From NCBI RefSeq assembly GCF_006539885.1, contig NZ_BJNW01000016.1, forward strand, positions 18,580 to 82,579: DNA of 64,000 nucleotides, given 5' to 3'. Made by a program: the position numbers and the translations under genes. The notes under the pieces were generated by a model. The model was not told the DNA's origin. It saw only the letters and a program-made list of their open reading frames with translations, and searched no databases. This DNA is from Kocuria varians. GTDB taxonomy: Bacteria > Actinomycetota > Actinomycetes > Actinomycetales > Micrococcaceae. Below, piece after piece: positions 11,091 through 20,332 of the stretch (position 1 is its first letter; each line of letters starts with the position of its first letter).

Positions 11091-13412
11091 TCAGCCGGCC
11101 ACTCCCAGGCACCGGGCGAGCCACGCGTACTCCCAGGCCGTGTCCTTCCACTGCGCGTAGCGGCCAGAGGCGCCCCCGTGCCCGCCGGCCATCTCGCAGC
11201 GCAGCAGCACGGTCTCCGGGTGCGCCACCCTCGTGCGCAGCTCGGCCACCCACTTGGCGGGCTCCACGTAGAGCACGCGCGTGTCGTTGAGGCTCGTGAC
11301 CGCGAGGATCGGGGGGTAATCGGCATCCCGCACGTTCTCGTAGGGGGAGTAGGAGCGCATGTACTCGTAGACCTCCGCGGACTCCACGGGGTTGCCCCAC
11401 TCCTCCCACTCCAGCGCGGTGAGCGGGAGCTCCGGCATGAGCATGGAGGTGAGGGCGTCCACGAACGGCACGGCCGCGAGCGCCCCGCAGTACAGCTCCG
11501 GTGCGAGATTCAGCACGGCCCCCGCGAGCAGACCGCCCGCGGAGCCGCCCATGAGCGCGATCCGGTCCTCGGCGACGTCCGCACGCGCGGCCAGGTGACG
11601 GGTCACCGCCACGAAGTCCGTGAACGTGTTCTTCTTCGTCGCCTTCTTGCCGTTCTCGTACCACGCGCGCCCGAGCTCCCCGCCGCCGCGCACGTGCGCC
11701 ACGGCCCAGATCACGCCGCGGTCCAGCAGGGACAGACGGGAGATCGAGAAGGCGGGGTCGGTGCTGATCTCGTAGGAGCCGTACGCGTACTGCAGCACCG
11801 GCGCGGGCACGGAGGGGTCCAGGTCCGCGCGGCGCACCAGGCTCACGGGAATGCGCGTGCCGTCCTCGGCCTCCGCCCAGTCCCGCTCCACGACGTAGTC
11901 CTCGCTGCGGTACCCGCCCAGCACCGTGGCCTCGCGCCGCAGGACGGGCTCGCCCACGCCGAACTCGTCGAGCCCGGAGGCGCCGGGCCGGCCGGTGGGG
12001 ATGTCGTAGACGCGCGGCGGCGTCACGAAGGACGTGTAGGACACGCGCACCACCGGGTTCTCGTACTCCGCGGACAGCACGCCCGCGCTGTACAGCTCCT
12101 CGTCGAACGCGGCCTCGGTCCCGGTGAGCAACGACGACGCCGCGGCGCCCGGCGCGGTTCCGGCCTCACCGTGCGCGGTGGTTCCGTTCGGCGTCGCCAC
12201 CAGCACGTCGAGGGCCGCGCGCGGCACGAGCCTCACGCGCGGCGTCGTCTCCTCGCGCAGCGACAGCACCAGGTGGGTCGCGGTGGGGAAGCAGAGGTCC
12301 ACGCGGGTCGCGTCCGAGGCGGGCAGCACGTCCGTGAGCTCGATCTCCACGAGCGGCCGCCCGGCCTGCTCCAGCGGCACGAGGCTCACGCGGCCGTTGG
12401 GGGCCTCGGCGTCGTGGGAGAGCAGCAGGTACTGGCCTCCGGCGACGGTGAGTGGCTCCACCTCGTAGAGCACCCGGTCCTCACGGGAGACGACGGTGCG
12501 CCAGGGGAGGTTGAGGTGGTTCCCTGCGGGCACTGCCTCAGCCGACGAGTCCTCGGGCAGGGCGTCCAGCGGGAGGATCCGGTACTCGCTGTACTCGGAG
12601 CACGAGGAGGAGAGCATCAGCCACTGCTTGTCCGCGGACAGCTCCGCGCCGAGCCACAGCCCGGGGTCGTCCTCCTGGAACAGCAGGTCGTCGGGGCGGT
12701 CGGTGCGGCCGATCACGTGCCGGTGCACCTGCCACGGCCGCCAGGACTCGTCCACCACGGAGTACACGAGCTGGCGCCCGTCCGGGGTGAGGAAGGCGCC
12801 CGCGGAGGTGCCCGCCACGGCGTCGTCGAGCACGCGGCCCGTGGTCAGGTCCTTGACGTGCACCGTGTAGCGCTCGTCCCCGGCGACGTCCTCGGACCAC
12901 GCCAGCCGGGTGCCGTCCTCGGAGATGCTGAACGCGCCGAGGGCGTAGAACTCGTGCTCCTGGGCGGCGGCGTTGGCGTCCAGGAGGACCTCCTCGCCGT
13001 CCAGCGCCACGCCGGGCTCCACCGTGGGCGGGGTCCAGGAGGCAGGGTCTGCCACGGGAACGCGGCAGAACACCTGGTGCGCGCCACCCTCCACCGTGCG
13101 CGCGAAGTACCACCAGTCCCCGCGGCGGTCCGGCACGGAGAGGTCCGTCTCGCGCGTGCGGTCCTTGATCTCCCCGTAGATGCGCTCGCGCAGCGGGGCG
13201 AGGTCCGCGGTGACGGACTCCGAGTACGCGTTCTCCGCGTCCAGGTGCGCGCGGACCTCGGGGGAGTCCTTCTCCCGCAGCCACTCGTACGGGTCGGTGA
13301 ACGTGTGGCCGTGGAAGGTGCGCTCCACCGGCCGGCGGGGAGCCACGGGAAAGTGGGCGACGGTGTCCTCGGAGCGGGGGTTCGCGGGCTGGGTGGGCTG
13401 CTCGGAAGTCAT
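11091..13412 (-). CDS. ptrB: Oligopeptidase B / prolyl-oligopeptidase family S9A
   Basis: Cytosolic serine peptidase cleaving short peptides, typically after basic residues in oligopeptidase B. 773 residues, usual for the family. The N-terminal beta-propeller runs to about residue 480; the C-terminal alpha/beta-hydrolase has the nucleophile in MGGSAGG (Ser624), the Asp in VTSLNDTRV and the His in GGHGG. The start at 13412 has no competitor nearby. It is the last gene of a minus-strand series, 85 bases after the ABC permease, but seems functionally unrelated to it. Confidence 0.9.
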   Translation of the reverse strand: MTSEQPTQPANPRSEDTVAHFPVAPRRPVERTFHGHTFTDPYEWLREKDSPEVRAHLDAENAYSESVTADLAPLRERIYGEIKDRTRETDLSVPDRRGDWWYFARTVEGGAHQVFCRVPVADPASWTPPTVEPGVALDGEEVLLDANAAAQEHEFYALGAFSISEDGTRLAWSEDVAGDERYTVHVKDLTTGRVLDDAVAGTSAGAFLTPDGRQLVYSVVDESWRPWQVHRHVIGRTDRPDDLLFQEDDPGLWLGAELSADKQWLMLSSSCSEYSEYRILPLDALPEDSSAEAVPAGNHLNLPWRTVVSREDRVLYEVEPLTVAGGQYLLLSHDAEAPNGRVSLVPLEQAGRPLVEIELTDVLPASDATRVDLCFPTATHLVLSLREETTPRVRLVPRAALDVLVATPNGTTAHGEAGTAPGAAASSLLTGTEAAFDEELYSAGVLSAEYENPVVRVSYTSFVTPPRVYDIPTGRPGASGLDEFGVGEPVLRREATVLGGYRSEDYVVERDWAEAEDGTRIPVSLVRRADLDPSVPAPVLQYAYGSYEISTDPAFSISRLSLLDRGVIWAVAHVRGGGELGRAWYENGKKATKKNTFTDFVAVTRHLAARADVAEDRIALMGGSAGGLLAGAVLNLAPELYCGALAAVPFVDALTSMLMPELPLTALEWEEWGNPVESAEVYEYMRSYSPYENVRDADYPPILAVTSLNDTRVLYVEPAKWVAELRTRVAHPETVLLRCEMAGGHGGASGRYAQWKDTAWEYAWLARCLGVAG

Positions 13413-13497
13413 GGAGCCAGTCTAGGGACGCAAGGGGAGGGGCACCCGACGAGCGTTCTGCTCCTCGCGTGCCCCGCCCACAGCTCGAACCGGTGCC

Positions 13498-14637
13498 TCA
13501 GCCCCGCAAGGCCGTGCGCCACGTGAGCGCCTTGCCCATCCGCAGGATGGAGCGTTCGTAGATCGCGGAGGCCAGCCAGATGGCCAGCGCGGTCGAGACC
13601 AGCAGCACCAGCAGCGAGCCCACGTGCTCCCACCACGCCCCCTGCTGCAGGAAGATGCGCAACGGCACCGCCACCGGGGCGGAGAAGGGAATCCAGCTCA
13701 TCACCCGCAGCGCGTCCGGGTTGTCGTTGAAGAAGATGACACCGAAGTAGGGGAGCATGATCAGCAGCATCACGGGCATGGACGTGGAGCCGATGTCCTC
13801 CTGCCGGGAGACCATGGATGCCGCCGCCGCGTAGAGCGCCGCGAACATCACGAACCCGATGGAGAACAGCACCACGAACCACAGGATCGGCACTCCCACC
13901 CCGTCCAGGGGCAGCACGTCCCCGTTGATCTGCAGCCCGAGCAGCAGGGCCGCGGCCACAAGCCCCACCTGCAGGATCGCCATGGCGGCATTGCCCAGCA
14001 CCTTGCCCGCCATCATGGCCCGGGCGGGCACCGCGGCGAGCAGGATTTCCACGATCCGCGACTGCTTCTCCTCGATCACCGACACGGCGATCTGCTGGCC
14101 GAACGTGATGGCGGCCAGGAAGAAGGCGATGCCGAAGCCGAAGGCGATCAGGTAGCGCAGCCCGGGATTCGGTGCGGAGGGGTCGAGCAGCTGGACGTTC
14201 GGGCTCGTGGACAGCGCCTGCACGAGATCGGTGGGGGCGTCCGTCATGGCCAGGACGCTCGTGCCGGAGGGGCTGGCCGGGTCCGGGACGACGGCGGCGT
14301 CGGCGTCCCCGCTGCGCACCGCGTCGCGGGCGGCGTCCGCGGAGGCGAAGGTCTGGGGCGCGTAGTCGTCGCCGAGGCTCTGGACCGCGGGAGCCGTCTG
14401 GTCCACCACGGCCACGTGCATGGCGTCCCCCGCGAAGAGGTCGCCCAGGCGGGGCGCGAGCAGCGTGGCGGCCAGCGCGGCCGCGATCAGGATCAGGGTC
14501 GTGATGATGAACGGGCGGGACGCGGCCTTCACCTTCATCTCGCGCGCGGCCACGGTGCCCACCGCGGACCAGAACGGGGTCCGGCGGGAGGAGCGCCCGG
14601 GGGCGGTGGTCGAGGCGGGGCTCGTGACGGTGCTCAT
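13498..14637 (-). CDS. ABC-2 type exporter permease (NatB-like)
   Basis: Membrane part of an exporter, possibly for Na+ or a drug. 379 residues. One N-terminal transmembrane helix (FIITTLILIAAALAATLLA), a large extracytoplasmic segment (about residues 70-190), then a block of five or so helices (IAFGFGIAFFLAAITFG ... LLVLLVSTALAIWLASAIY), the layout of NatB/YhaP permeases. The start overlaps the ATPase stop by ATGA (14634-14637), showing tight coupling. It follows a two-component system, as natAB follows natKR in bacilli. Confidence 0.85.
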   Translation of the reverse strand: MSTVTSPASTTAPGRSSRRTPFWSAVGTVAAREMKVKAASRPFIITTLILIAAALAATLLAPRLGDLFAGDAMHVAVVDQTAPAVQSLGDDYAPQTFASADAARDAVRSGDADAAVVPDPASPSGTSVLAMTDAPTDLVQALSTSPNVQLLDPSAPNPGLRYLIAFGFGIAFFLAAITFGQQIAVSVIEEKQSRIVEILLAAVPARAMMAGKVLGNAAMAILQVGLVAAALLLGLQINGDVLPLDGVGVPILWFVVLFSIGFVMFAALYAAAASMVSRQEDIGSTSMPVMLLIMLPYFGVIFFNDNPDALRVMSWIPFSAPVAVPLRIFLQQGAWWEHVGSLLVLLVSTALAIWLASAIYERSILRMGKALTWRTALRG

Positions 14638-15518
14638 CGGGTGACCTCCGTGAAGATTTCGTGCAGGGTGCGGGTGACGGGTCCGAAGCGGTGGACGGTG
14701 CCCCGGCCCACGGCGTCGGTCAGCACGGCCTGGGCCGCGGCCTCCGAGGACGCCCGGAAGCGGACACGGCCGCCGTCGAAGGAGAGGACCTCGACCCCGG
14801 GGGCACTGCGCACCCAGCCGGTGTCGGAGGCGGTCACGAGTTCCCACTCGGGCACGGCGTGGGCCGCCAGGAGCTCGTCGCGTGAGCCGGCGGCACGCAC
14901 GCGACCGTCCGCGAGGATCACGAGCTCGTCGCACAGCCGCTCCACGACGTCGAGCTGGTGGGAGGAGAACAGCACCGGGATCCCGGTGTCCGCCGTCTCC
15001 CGCAGCACCTGGACGGTGGTGTCCACGGCGTTCGGGTCGAGGCCGGAGAAGGGCTCGTCGAGCACGAGGGCCACGGGATCGTGCACCAGCGCCGCGGCGA
15101 TCTGGGCCCGCTGCTGGTTGCCAAGGGACAGCTCCTCGAGCCGGCTTCCCGCGCGCTCACCGAGCCCGAGGCGTTCGAGCAGGGCCAGCGCTCGGGTCTT
15201 CGCGGCCCGCCCGGACATGTCGTGCAGCCGGCCCAGGTAGACCAGCTGGTCCAGGACCGTCATCTTCGGGTAGAGGCCGCGCTCCTCGGGCATGTACCCG
15301 ATCCCGGCGCGGTAGTCGGGCGTGATGGGAGCGCCATCCACCTCGATGCTGCCCGAGTCCGGCGTCAGCACCCCCAGGAGTATGCGCATCGTCGTGGTCT
15401 TGCCCGCGCCGTTGCCGCCCACGAAGCCCGTCATGAGGCCGGGTTGGATGCTGAAGGTCACGTCCTGGAGCACGTGGGCCGCGCCGAAGGACTTGTTCAC
15501 CCCGTTCACTGTGATCAT
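14634..15518 (-). CDS. ABC exporter ATP-binding protein (NatA-like)
   Basis: Energises the downstream permease. 294 residues with Walker A GGNGAGKTT, a signature-like LSLGNQQ, Walker B VALVLDEP, the FSGLDP D-loop and an SSHQLD switch histidine. The C-terminal regulatory extension of about 80 residues is usual for NatA/YhaQ-type subunits. Lies 90 bases after the response regulator gene; the gap contains a short CCTCCG/CGGAGG hairpin at 15551-15564. Confidence 0.9.
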   Translation of the reverse strand: MITVNGVNKSFGAAHVLQDVTFSIQPGLMTGFVGGNGAGKTTTMRILLGVLTPDSGSIEVDGAPITPDYRAGIGYMPEERGLYPKMTVLDQLVYLGRLHDMSGRAAKTRALALLERLGLGERAGSRLEELSLGNQQRAQIAAALVHDPVALVLDEPFSGLDPNAVDTTVQVLRETADTGIPVLFSSHQLDVVERLCDELVILADGRVRAAGSRDELLAAHAVPEWELVTASDTGWVRSAPGVEVLSFDGGRVRFRASSEAAAQAVLTDAVGRGTVHRFGPVTRTLHEIFTEVTR

Positions 15519-15608
15519 GGCTCGAGCCTAGGGATCCCCGGCGGTCGGCACCTCCGCCCGGAGGGGGATTCTCCGGGGCCGGTCTCCTCCGCCGGACGGA
15601 GTCACCCG

Positions 15609-16388
15609 TCAGCGGCCGGTCACCCCGTGCTCGAACGCCCAGATGATCGCGTGGACCCGGTCCCGCGCGCCCGTCTTCAACAGGACGTTCGAGACGTGGG
15701 TCTTTACCGTGGCCCTGCCCACGAACAGCTCCTGGGCGATCTCGTCGTTCGACAGTCCCCGTGCCATCGCGCGCAGCACCTCGGCCTCGCGCGCGGTGAG
15801 ACCCGCACGGGCGAGTTCGGTTTCCGCCGCGGCACCTCCCGGGGCGGGATCCCCGGGTCCCGTGGTCGGCAACGCGGAGGACGACGCCGCCGCGGCGCCG
15901 TCGTCGTCCCCCGTCGAGATTCCTGCCGAGGCGCCCGCCGAACCTCCCTCCGAGGCCTCCGCCGGCGCCGCAGCCATGCGCCCCAGGACCCGGCGCGTGA
16001 CCATGGGGTCCAGCAGCGCGTCACCGCGTCCGAGCACCCGGACGGCGTGGATCAGCTCCTCCGGCCCCGCGGACTTCAGCAGGAATCCTGAGGCACCGGC
16101 CGTGAGCGCGGTGAACAGGGCCTCGTCCGTGTCGAAAGTGGTGAGGACGAGCACCGCGGCCCGGGACCCGGAAGCCAACAACTGTCGGGTGGCGGTGATG
16201 CCGTCCAGCCGCGGCATCTGCACGTCCATGCACACCACGTCCGGGTCGAGGGAGGCAGCGAGTTCGAGTGCCTCGACGCCGTCGCGCGCCTCACCCACGA
16301 CCTCGATGTCGTCTTCCGAGCTGAGGATCGCGGAGAACCCGAGCCGGATCAGGGGCTGATCGTCCACGAGCAGGACCCGCAGGCTCAT
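15609..16388 (-). CDS. Response regulator, NarL/LuxR family
   Basis: Transcription factor of a two-component system. 259 residues: receiver domain with acidic pocket LLVDDQ, phospho-acceptor Asp55 (CMDVQMP), Thr in VLTTFD and Lys in FLLKSA; then an unusually long linker of about 55 residues rich in Gly/Ala/Ser/Asp (residues about 135-190); then a LuxR helix-turn-helix (LTAREAEVLRAMARGLSN). Overlaps the sensor kinase stop by ATGA. A likely target is the adjacent ABC exporter operon. Confidence 0.92.
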   Translation of the reverse strand: MSLRVLLVDDQPLIRLGFSAILSSEDDIEVVGEARDGVEALELAASLDPDVVCMDVQMPRLDGITATRQLLASGSRAAVLVLTTFDTDEALFTALTAGASGFLLKSAGPEELIHAVRVLGRGDALLDPMVTRRVLGRMAAAPAEASEGGSAGASAGISTGDDDGAAAASSSALPTTGPGDPAPGGAAAETELARAGLTAREAEVLRAMARGLSNDEIAQELFVGRATVKTHVSNVLLKTGARDRVHAIIWAFEHGVTGR

Positions 16389-17770
16389 GGCTGCTCCTCC
16401 GTCCCTGCGATCGTCCCGGCATGGCCGGGCGCAGACGCCTGGCCGGGCACGGTCGCGCGGGCCGGCGCGGAGGCCTGGACCGGCACGGAGGCGTGGCCGA
16501 GCGCAGAGTCGAGTGCAGTGGCATGGACCGGCACGGTGGCACGCACGAGCCAGCCGCCCTCGGCCTTCGGCCCCGCCTCCAGCGTGCCGCCCAGGGAGGC
16601 CATGCGCTCCGCCATGCCCACCAGGCCCGTTCCCGTGCCCGCAGCGGGGGCGTCACCGAGCCGGGCGCCCCGGCCGTCGTCGCTGACGTCCAGCTCGACC
16701 TGCTCCGTGCCCGTGCGCAGCCGTACGGTGACGGTGGCGCGGGGCCCGGCGTGCTTGCGAGCGTTCGTGATCCCCTCCTGCGCCGTGCGGTAGAGGGCGA
16801 GCTGCGCCGTGGGAGGAAGCTCCGGCTCCGGACCGATCCGCTCGAGGACCACGTCCTGGCCGATGCCCCGGGCCTGCGCGACGAGGTCCTCGAGGTCGCG
16901 CAGACGGGGCACCGAGTCGGGCACTCCCTCGCCGTCGCGCAGCGTGTGGACCATGGTCTTGAGCTCGGCCACGGCGTTGCGGGCCGAGGACTCGACCCCG
17001 CGCAGGTGCATGGCCGCAGCATCCGGGTTGCGGGGCATGCTCACCCGCGCGGCGCCGGCCTGCACGCCCATGGCCGTGACGTGGTGGGCCACCACGTCGT
17101 GCAGCTCCCGGGCGATCCTGACGCGTTCGAGGCTGACGGCCTGCTCGGCCAACCGATCCTGCTGCTCCCGAATCTCCTCGTGGGCAGCCCGCAGGTCCTG
17201 CCGCTCCATGGCCGCGTCCCAGGACCGGTTCCCGAAGACCCATGCGCCGCTGAAGTAGGCGATGTTGATGAGGAACTGGATCAGGGCGAACGCCATGTAG
17301 CCGTTGACGCCCCGCTCGCCGTCGGCCCCGTCCGTGAACCGGGCCACGGTGGCCCAGACCAGCCACACCGCCATGCCCGCGGCCACGGCCACGCGCGCCC
17401 ACGTGGCGCGGCGCCGGTCCGGGCACCACGCGCCCACGGTGTAGAAGCCCAGGAATAGCACCACCTGGGAGGCGTACATCTCGGCCCCCACCCACGAGAC
17501 GAGCGCGAAGTAGAGGAATGAGACGGCGACCATCACGGCCACGGGGAAGCGGTGCCGCCACGCCAGCGGGGCGGCGAGCACCGCGGCGCCCACGGCCACC
17601 CATCCCACGTCCAGCGTCCGCGGGACCTTCTGGACGAAGTCCGAGAGGTAGACCAGCTCGATGCCGGCGAGCGCGAGCACCACGGCCTCCAGGCAGTCCC
17701 GGCGCCGCCACCCGGTGGGCAGGGCGCGACGCCGCTGCGGGCTCTCCTGGGTGGCGGGGCTCGGGCGCAT
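16385..17770 (-). CDS. Sensor histidine kinase, HPK7 (DesK/NarX-like) class
   Basis: Membrane sensor that phosphorylates the overlapping response regulator. 461 residues from ATG 17770, with AGGG eight bases upstream. Five or six predicted transmembrane helices occupy residues about 20-190; then a dimerisation/phospho-acceptor helix (RIARELHDVVAHHV, His of HisKA_3), N-box and G-box (VSDDGRGA, GTGLVGMAERMA). A C-terminal tail of about 60 residues repeats ASVPVQ/ASAPAR-like units and has no family counterpart. The signal is unknown; the cognate ABC exporter suggests cell-envelope or ion stress. Confidence 0.9.
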   Translation of the reverse strand: MRPSPATQESPQRRRALPTGWRRRDCLEAVVLALAGIELVYLSDFVQKVPRTLDVGWVAVGAAVLAAPLAWRHRFPVAVMVAVSFLYFALVSWVGAEMYASQVVLFLGFYTVGAWCPDRRRATWARVAVAAGMAVWLVWATVARFTDGADGERGVNGYMAFALIQFLINIAYFSGAWVFGNRSWDAAMERQDLRAAHEEIREQQDRLAEQAVSLERVRIARELHDVVAHHVTAMGVQAGAARVSMPRNPDAAAMHLRGVESSARNAVAELKTMVHTLRDGEGVPDSVPRLRDLEDLVAQARGIGQDVVLERIGPEPELPPTAQLALYRTAQEGITNARKHAGPRATVTVRLRTGTEQVELDVSDDGRGARLGDAPAAGTGTGLVGMAERMASLGGTLEAGPKAEGGWLVRATVPVHATALDSALGHASVPVQASAPARATVPGQASAPGHAGTIAGTEEQP

Positions 17771-17837
17771 GGTCGTCACCCTATGCGAGAGGTCACGGCT
17801 GCGGCGGGCACGGCGGCCCGGCACGCACAATGGTGGC

Positions 17838-18602
17838 GTGACGACTTCCCCCGTGCCCTCGCAACCCCTCCGGCGCGCAGACCTCTGGTTGCAGATCGTC
17901 ATCGTCCTCGGGGTCTCCCTCGGTGCGTCCGCGGTGTACGCGGTGCTGGACCTCGCCGAGATGCTGCTGCGCTCCTCGATCGCCGAGAGCTCCACCACGC
18001 TGAACCGCTCGCTGAGCGACGTTCCCGTGACCGACGCGCTGCGGCAGCTGACCGGGATCGGGTTCGCGCTCGTGCCCGTGCTGCTGGCGCTGTACCTGCT
18101 GGCCGGGGGTGCCCAGGCGATCCCCGCACTGCTGCACCGGATCGGGGTGGACGGGCGGCGGCCGCTGCGGGACACAGCGTGGGGCGTCGCCCTGTTCCTG
18201 GTCATGGGCGGTGGCACGCTCGGGCTCTACCAGGCGGGCCGGGCACTCGGGGTGACGGCGCAGATCACCACCTCGACCGTGGACCTGACCTGGTGGACGG
18301 TGCCGCTGCTCGTGCTCTCCGCCGTGCGCCACGCCCTGGTGGAGGAGGTGGTCGTGGTGGCGTTCCTGTGGGACCGGCTGCGCCGCCTCGGGTGGAGCTG
18401 GTGGGTCGTGGCGCTGGCCTCCGCCCTGGTGCGCGCGAGCTACCACCTGTACCAGGGGATCGGCCCGGCCCTGGGCAACCTGGTCATGGGGCTCGTCTTC
18501 GTGTGGCTCTACCGGCGCCGCGGCCGCCTGCTTCCGCTGCTGATCGCGCACGCGCTGCTGGACACGGTGGGTTTCCTGGCCCCGCAGCTGCTCGCCGGAT
18601 GA
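17838..18602 (+). CDS. CPBP family intramembrane metalloprotease
   Basis: Putative membrane-embedded glutamic/metalloprotease (Abi/CAAX family). 254 residues from GTG 17838, with about seven hydrophobic helices. The EE motif is present but atypical (LVEEVVVVAFLWDRL rather than EExxxR), followed by SYHLYQG and AHALLDTVGF, the expected second and third motifs. Divergent from the sensor kinase with only about 67 bases between them. Its biological substrate is not evident. Confidence 0.82.
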   Translation: MTTSPVPSQPLRRADLWLQIVIVLGVSLGASAVYAVLDLAEMLLRSSIAESSTTLNRSLSDVPVTDALRQLTGIGFALVPVLLALYLLAGGAQAIPALLHRIGVDGRRPLRDTAWGVALFLVMGGGTLGLYQAGRALGVTAQITTSTVDLTWWTVPLLVLSAVRHALVEEVVVVAFLWDRLRRLGWSWWVVALASALVRASYHLYQGIGPALGNLVMGLVFVWLYRRRGRLLPLLIAHALLDTVGFLAPQLLAG

Positions 18603-18618
18603 GCGTGCGTCATGCGGC

Positions 18619-18648
18619 TTGACGCGCGGGGCGTCCGCTTCAGAGAAT
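18619..18648 (+). promoter_or_regulatory. Promoter candidate for the SAM-IV riboswitch/metYX operon
   Basis: TTGACG (18619-18624), 18-base spacer, GAGAAT (18643-18648), placing transcription start just upstream of the riboswitch P1 strand. The -10 match is moderate. Confidence 0.45.
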
Positions 18649-18656
18649 GAAGACAT

Positions 18657-18776
18657 AGGTCACGAGAGTCAGCGACAAGCCCCAGCTTGCTGACCGGCAA
18701 CCCTCCTACCGCGGTGGGGTGCCCTGGGTGAGGACCTGGCCGGATGGTCGACCGACCACCCCGGCAAGCGCGGGTC
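18657..18776 (+). promoter_or_regulatory. SAM-IV riboswitch controlling metY-metX
   Basis: The leader contains the conserved SAM-IV core: GGTCACGAG 5' strand, a CAAGCCCCAGCTTG hairpin, GACCGGCAACCCTCC, GCGGTGGGGTGCC, the closing GTGAGGACC P1 strand, and the 3' pseudoknot element GGCAAGCGCGGGTC. This order and wording match the SAM-IV class known from actinomycetes. It lies 75 bases before the metY start and should shut off methionine synthesis when SAM is abundant, probably by blocking translation. Confidence 0.93.
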
Positions 18777-18851
18777 ATGGCTGCCCGGTCGCGTCACGGG
18801 CACCGTGCGCGCCACGGCCGGACCCCTGATCCTTGGAGAAGGAGTGCGGCC

Positions 18852-20330
18852 ATGACCACCACCCCCACGCCCGAGAACCCCCAGGACTGGTCCTTCGAGA
18901 CCCGTCAGATCCACGCCGGGCAGAGCGCGGACCCCGTGACCGGGGCGCGTGCGCTGCCGATCTACCAGACCGCGTCCTTCGTGTTCCCGGACGCGGACAC
19001 CGCCGCCGCCCGGTTCGCGCTGCAGGACCTGGGCCCCATCTACTCGCGGCTGACCAACCCGACCACCGAGGTCGTGGAGAACCGGATGGCATCCCTGGAG
19101 GGCGGCGTCGGCGCCCTGATGGTCGCCTCGGGGCAGGCGGCGACGACGCTCGCGGTCCTCAACCTCGGCGGCGCCGGGACCCACGTGGTCGCGAGCCCCT
19201 CGCTCTACGGCGGCACCTACAACCTGCTGCGCCACACGCTCGCGCGCCTGGGTGTGGAGACCACGTTCGTGACGGACCCGGACGACCCTCAGCAGTGGCG
19301 GGACGCCGTGCGCCCCAACACCGTGGCGTTCTTCGGCGAGATGATCCCGAACCCTCGCAACGACGTCCTGGACGTCGAGACCGTGGCCGCCGCCGCGCAC
19401 GAGGCGGGCGTCCCGCTGATCGTGGACAACACCATCGCCACGCCCTACCTGGTGCGGCCCATCGAGTGGGGCGCGGACATCGTGGTGCACTCCGGGACCA
19501 AGTTCCTGGGCGGGCACGGCACGGCGATCGGCGGCTTCATCGTGGACGCCGGACGCTTCGACTACGGCAGGGACCCGCAGCGCTTCCCCGGTTTCAACGA
19601 GCCGGACGAGACGTACGACGGTCTGGTCTACGCGCGGGACCTCGGCGCGGACGGCGCCTTCGGGGTGAACCTCTCCTACGTGCTCAAGGCCCGCGTGCAG
19701 CTGCTGCGGGACCTGGGCGCGTCCATCTCTCCGTTCAACGCTTTTCTCATCGAGCAGGGCATCGAGACCCTCTCGCTGCGCGTGGAGCGCCACGTGGCGA
19801 ACGCGGAGAAAGTGGCGCGCTGGCTCGAGTCCCGCCCCGACGTGCGCTCGGTCTCCTACGCGGGCCTCGAGTCCTCCCCGTGGCACGAGCGCGCGCGCAA
19901 GTACGCGCCCGGGGGAGCGGGCTCGGTGCTCGGCTTCGTGCTGGAGGGCGGCAAGGCGGCCGGCACCGCGTTCGTGGACGCTCTCACCCTGCACTCCAAC
20001 GTGGCCAACATCGGCGACGTCCGCTCGCTCGTGATCCACCCCGCCTCGACCACGCACGCCCAGCTCTCCGAGCGTGAGCAGCTCGCGGCGGGTGTGGAGC
20101 CCGGGTTCGTGCGGCTGTCCGTGGGCACGGAGGGCATCGACGACATCATCGCGGACCTCGACCGCGGTTTCGCCGCCGTGGCGGCACTCGGGGACGGCGC
20201 GGCCGTTGCTGCGGCAGGTTCCGGGGCAGCGGACGACGACGACGCCGCGGCGTCGGCTCCTGGAGCGGCCGCCGGGCCCGCGAGCGGCACCGGTGGCGCG
20301 GCGTCGTCGGCGGAGGACGCGGGGAAGTGA
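18852..20330 (+). CDS. metY: O-acetyl-L-homoserine sulfhydrylase
   Basis: PLP enzyme making homocysteine from O-acetylhomoserine and sulfide. 492 residues from ATG 18852, behind GAGAAGGAG. Cys/Met-metabolism fold: YSRLTNPT, SGQAATTLA, NPRNDVLDVE, IVDNTIATPYL, and the PLP lysine in HSGTKFLGGHGTAIGG (Lys217). The last 50 residues or so (after the ALGDG stretch) are an Ala/Gly/Ser/Asp-rich tail absent from typical homologues and containing two copies of the dispersed 12-base word. Controlled by the SAM-IV riboswitch and translationally linked to metX. Confidence 0.95.
   Translation: MTTTPTPENPQDWSFETRQIHAGQSADPVTGARALPIYQTASFVFPDADTAAARFALQDLGPIYSRLTNPTTEVVENRMASLEGGVGALMVASGQAATTLAVLNLGGAGTHVVASPSLYGGTYNLLRHTLARLGVETTFVTDPDDPQQWRDAVRPNTVAFFGEMIPNPRNDVLDVETVAAAAHEAGVPLIVDNTIATPYLVRPIEWGADIVVHSGTKFLGGHGTAIGGFIVDAGRFDYGRDPQRFPGFNEPDETYDGLVYARDLGADGAFGVNLSYVLKARVQLLRDLGASISPFNAFLIEQGIETLSLRVERHVANAEKVARWLESRPDVRSVSYAGLESSPWHERARKYAPGGAGSVLGFVLEGGKAAGTAFVDALTLHSNVANIGDVRSLVIHPASTTHAQLSEREQLAAGVEPGFVRLSVGTEGIDDIIADLDRGFAAVAALGDGAAVAAAGSGAADDDDAAASAPGAAAGPASGTGGAASSAEDAGK
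20237..20309 (+). repeat. Two copies of the dispersed 12-base word in the metY tail
   Basis: CGACGACGCCGC at 20237-20248 and its reverse complement GCGGCGTCGTCG at 20298-20309, both within the low-complexity 3' end of metY (reading DDDDAAAS and AASSA). The first copy runs into GGCGTCG, giving a 16-base palindrome at 20240-20255. Confidence 0.7.
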
Positions 20331-20332
20331 GC

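Noticed and set aside
15551..15564. Strong terminator between response regulator and ABC ATPase genes
   Set aside because: The CCTCCG/CGGAGG hairpin is only 6 bp with a 2-base loop, too small to claim as a terminator.
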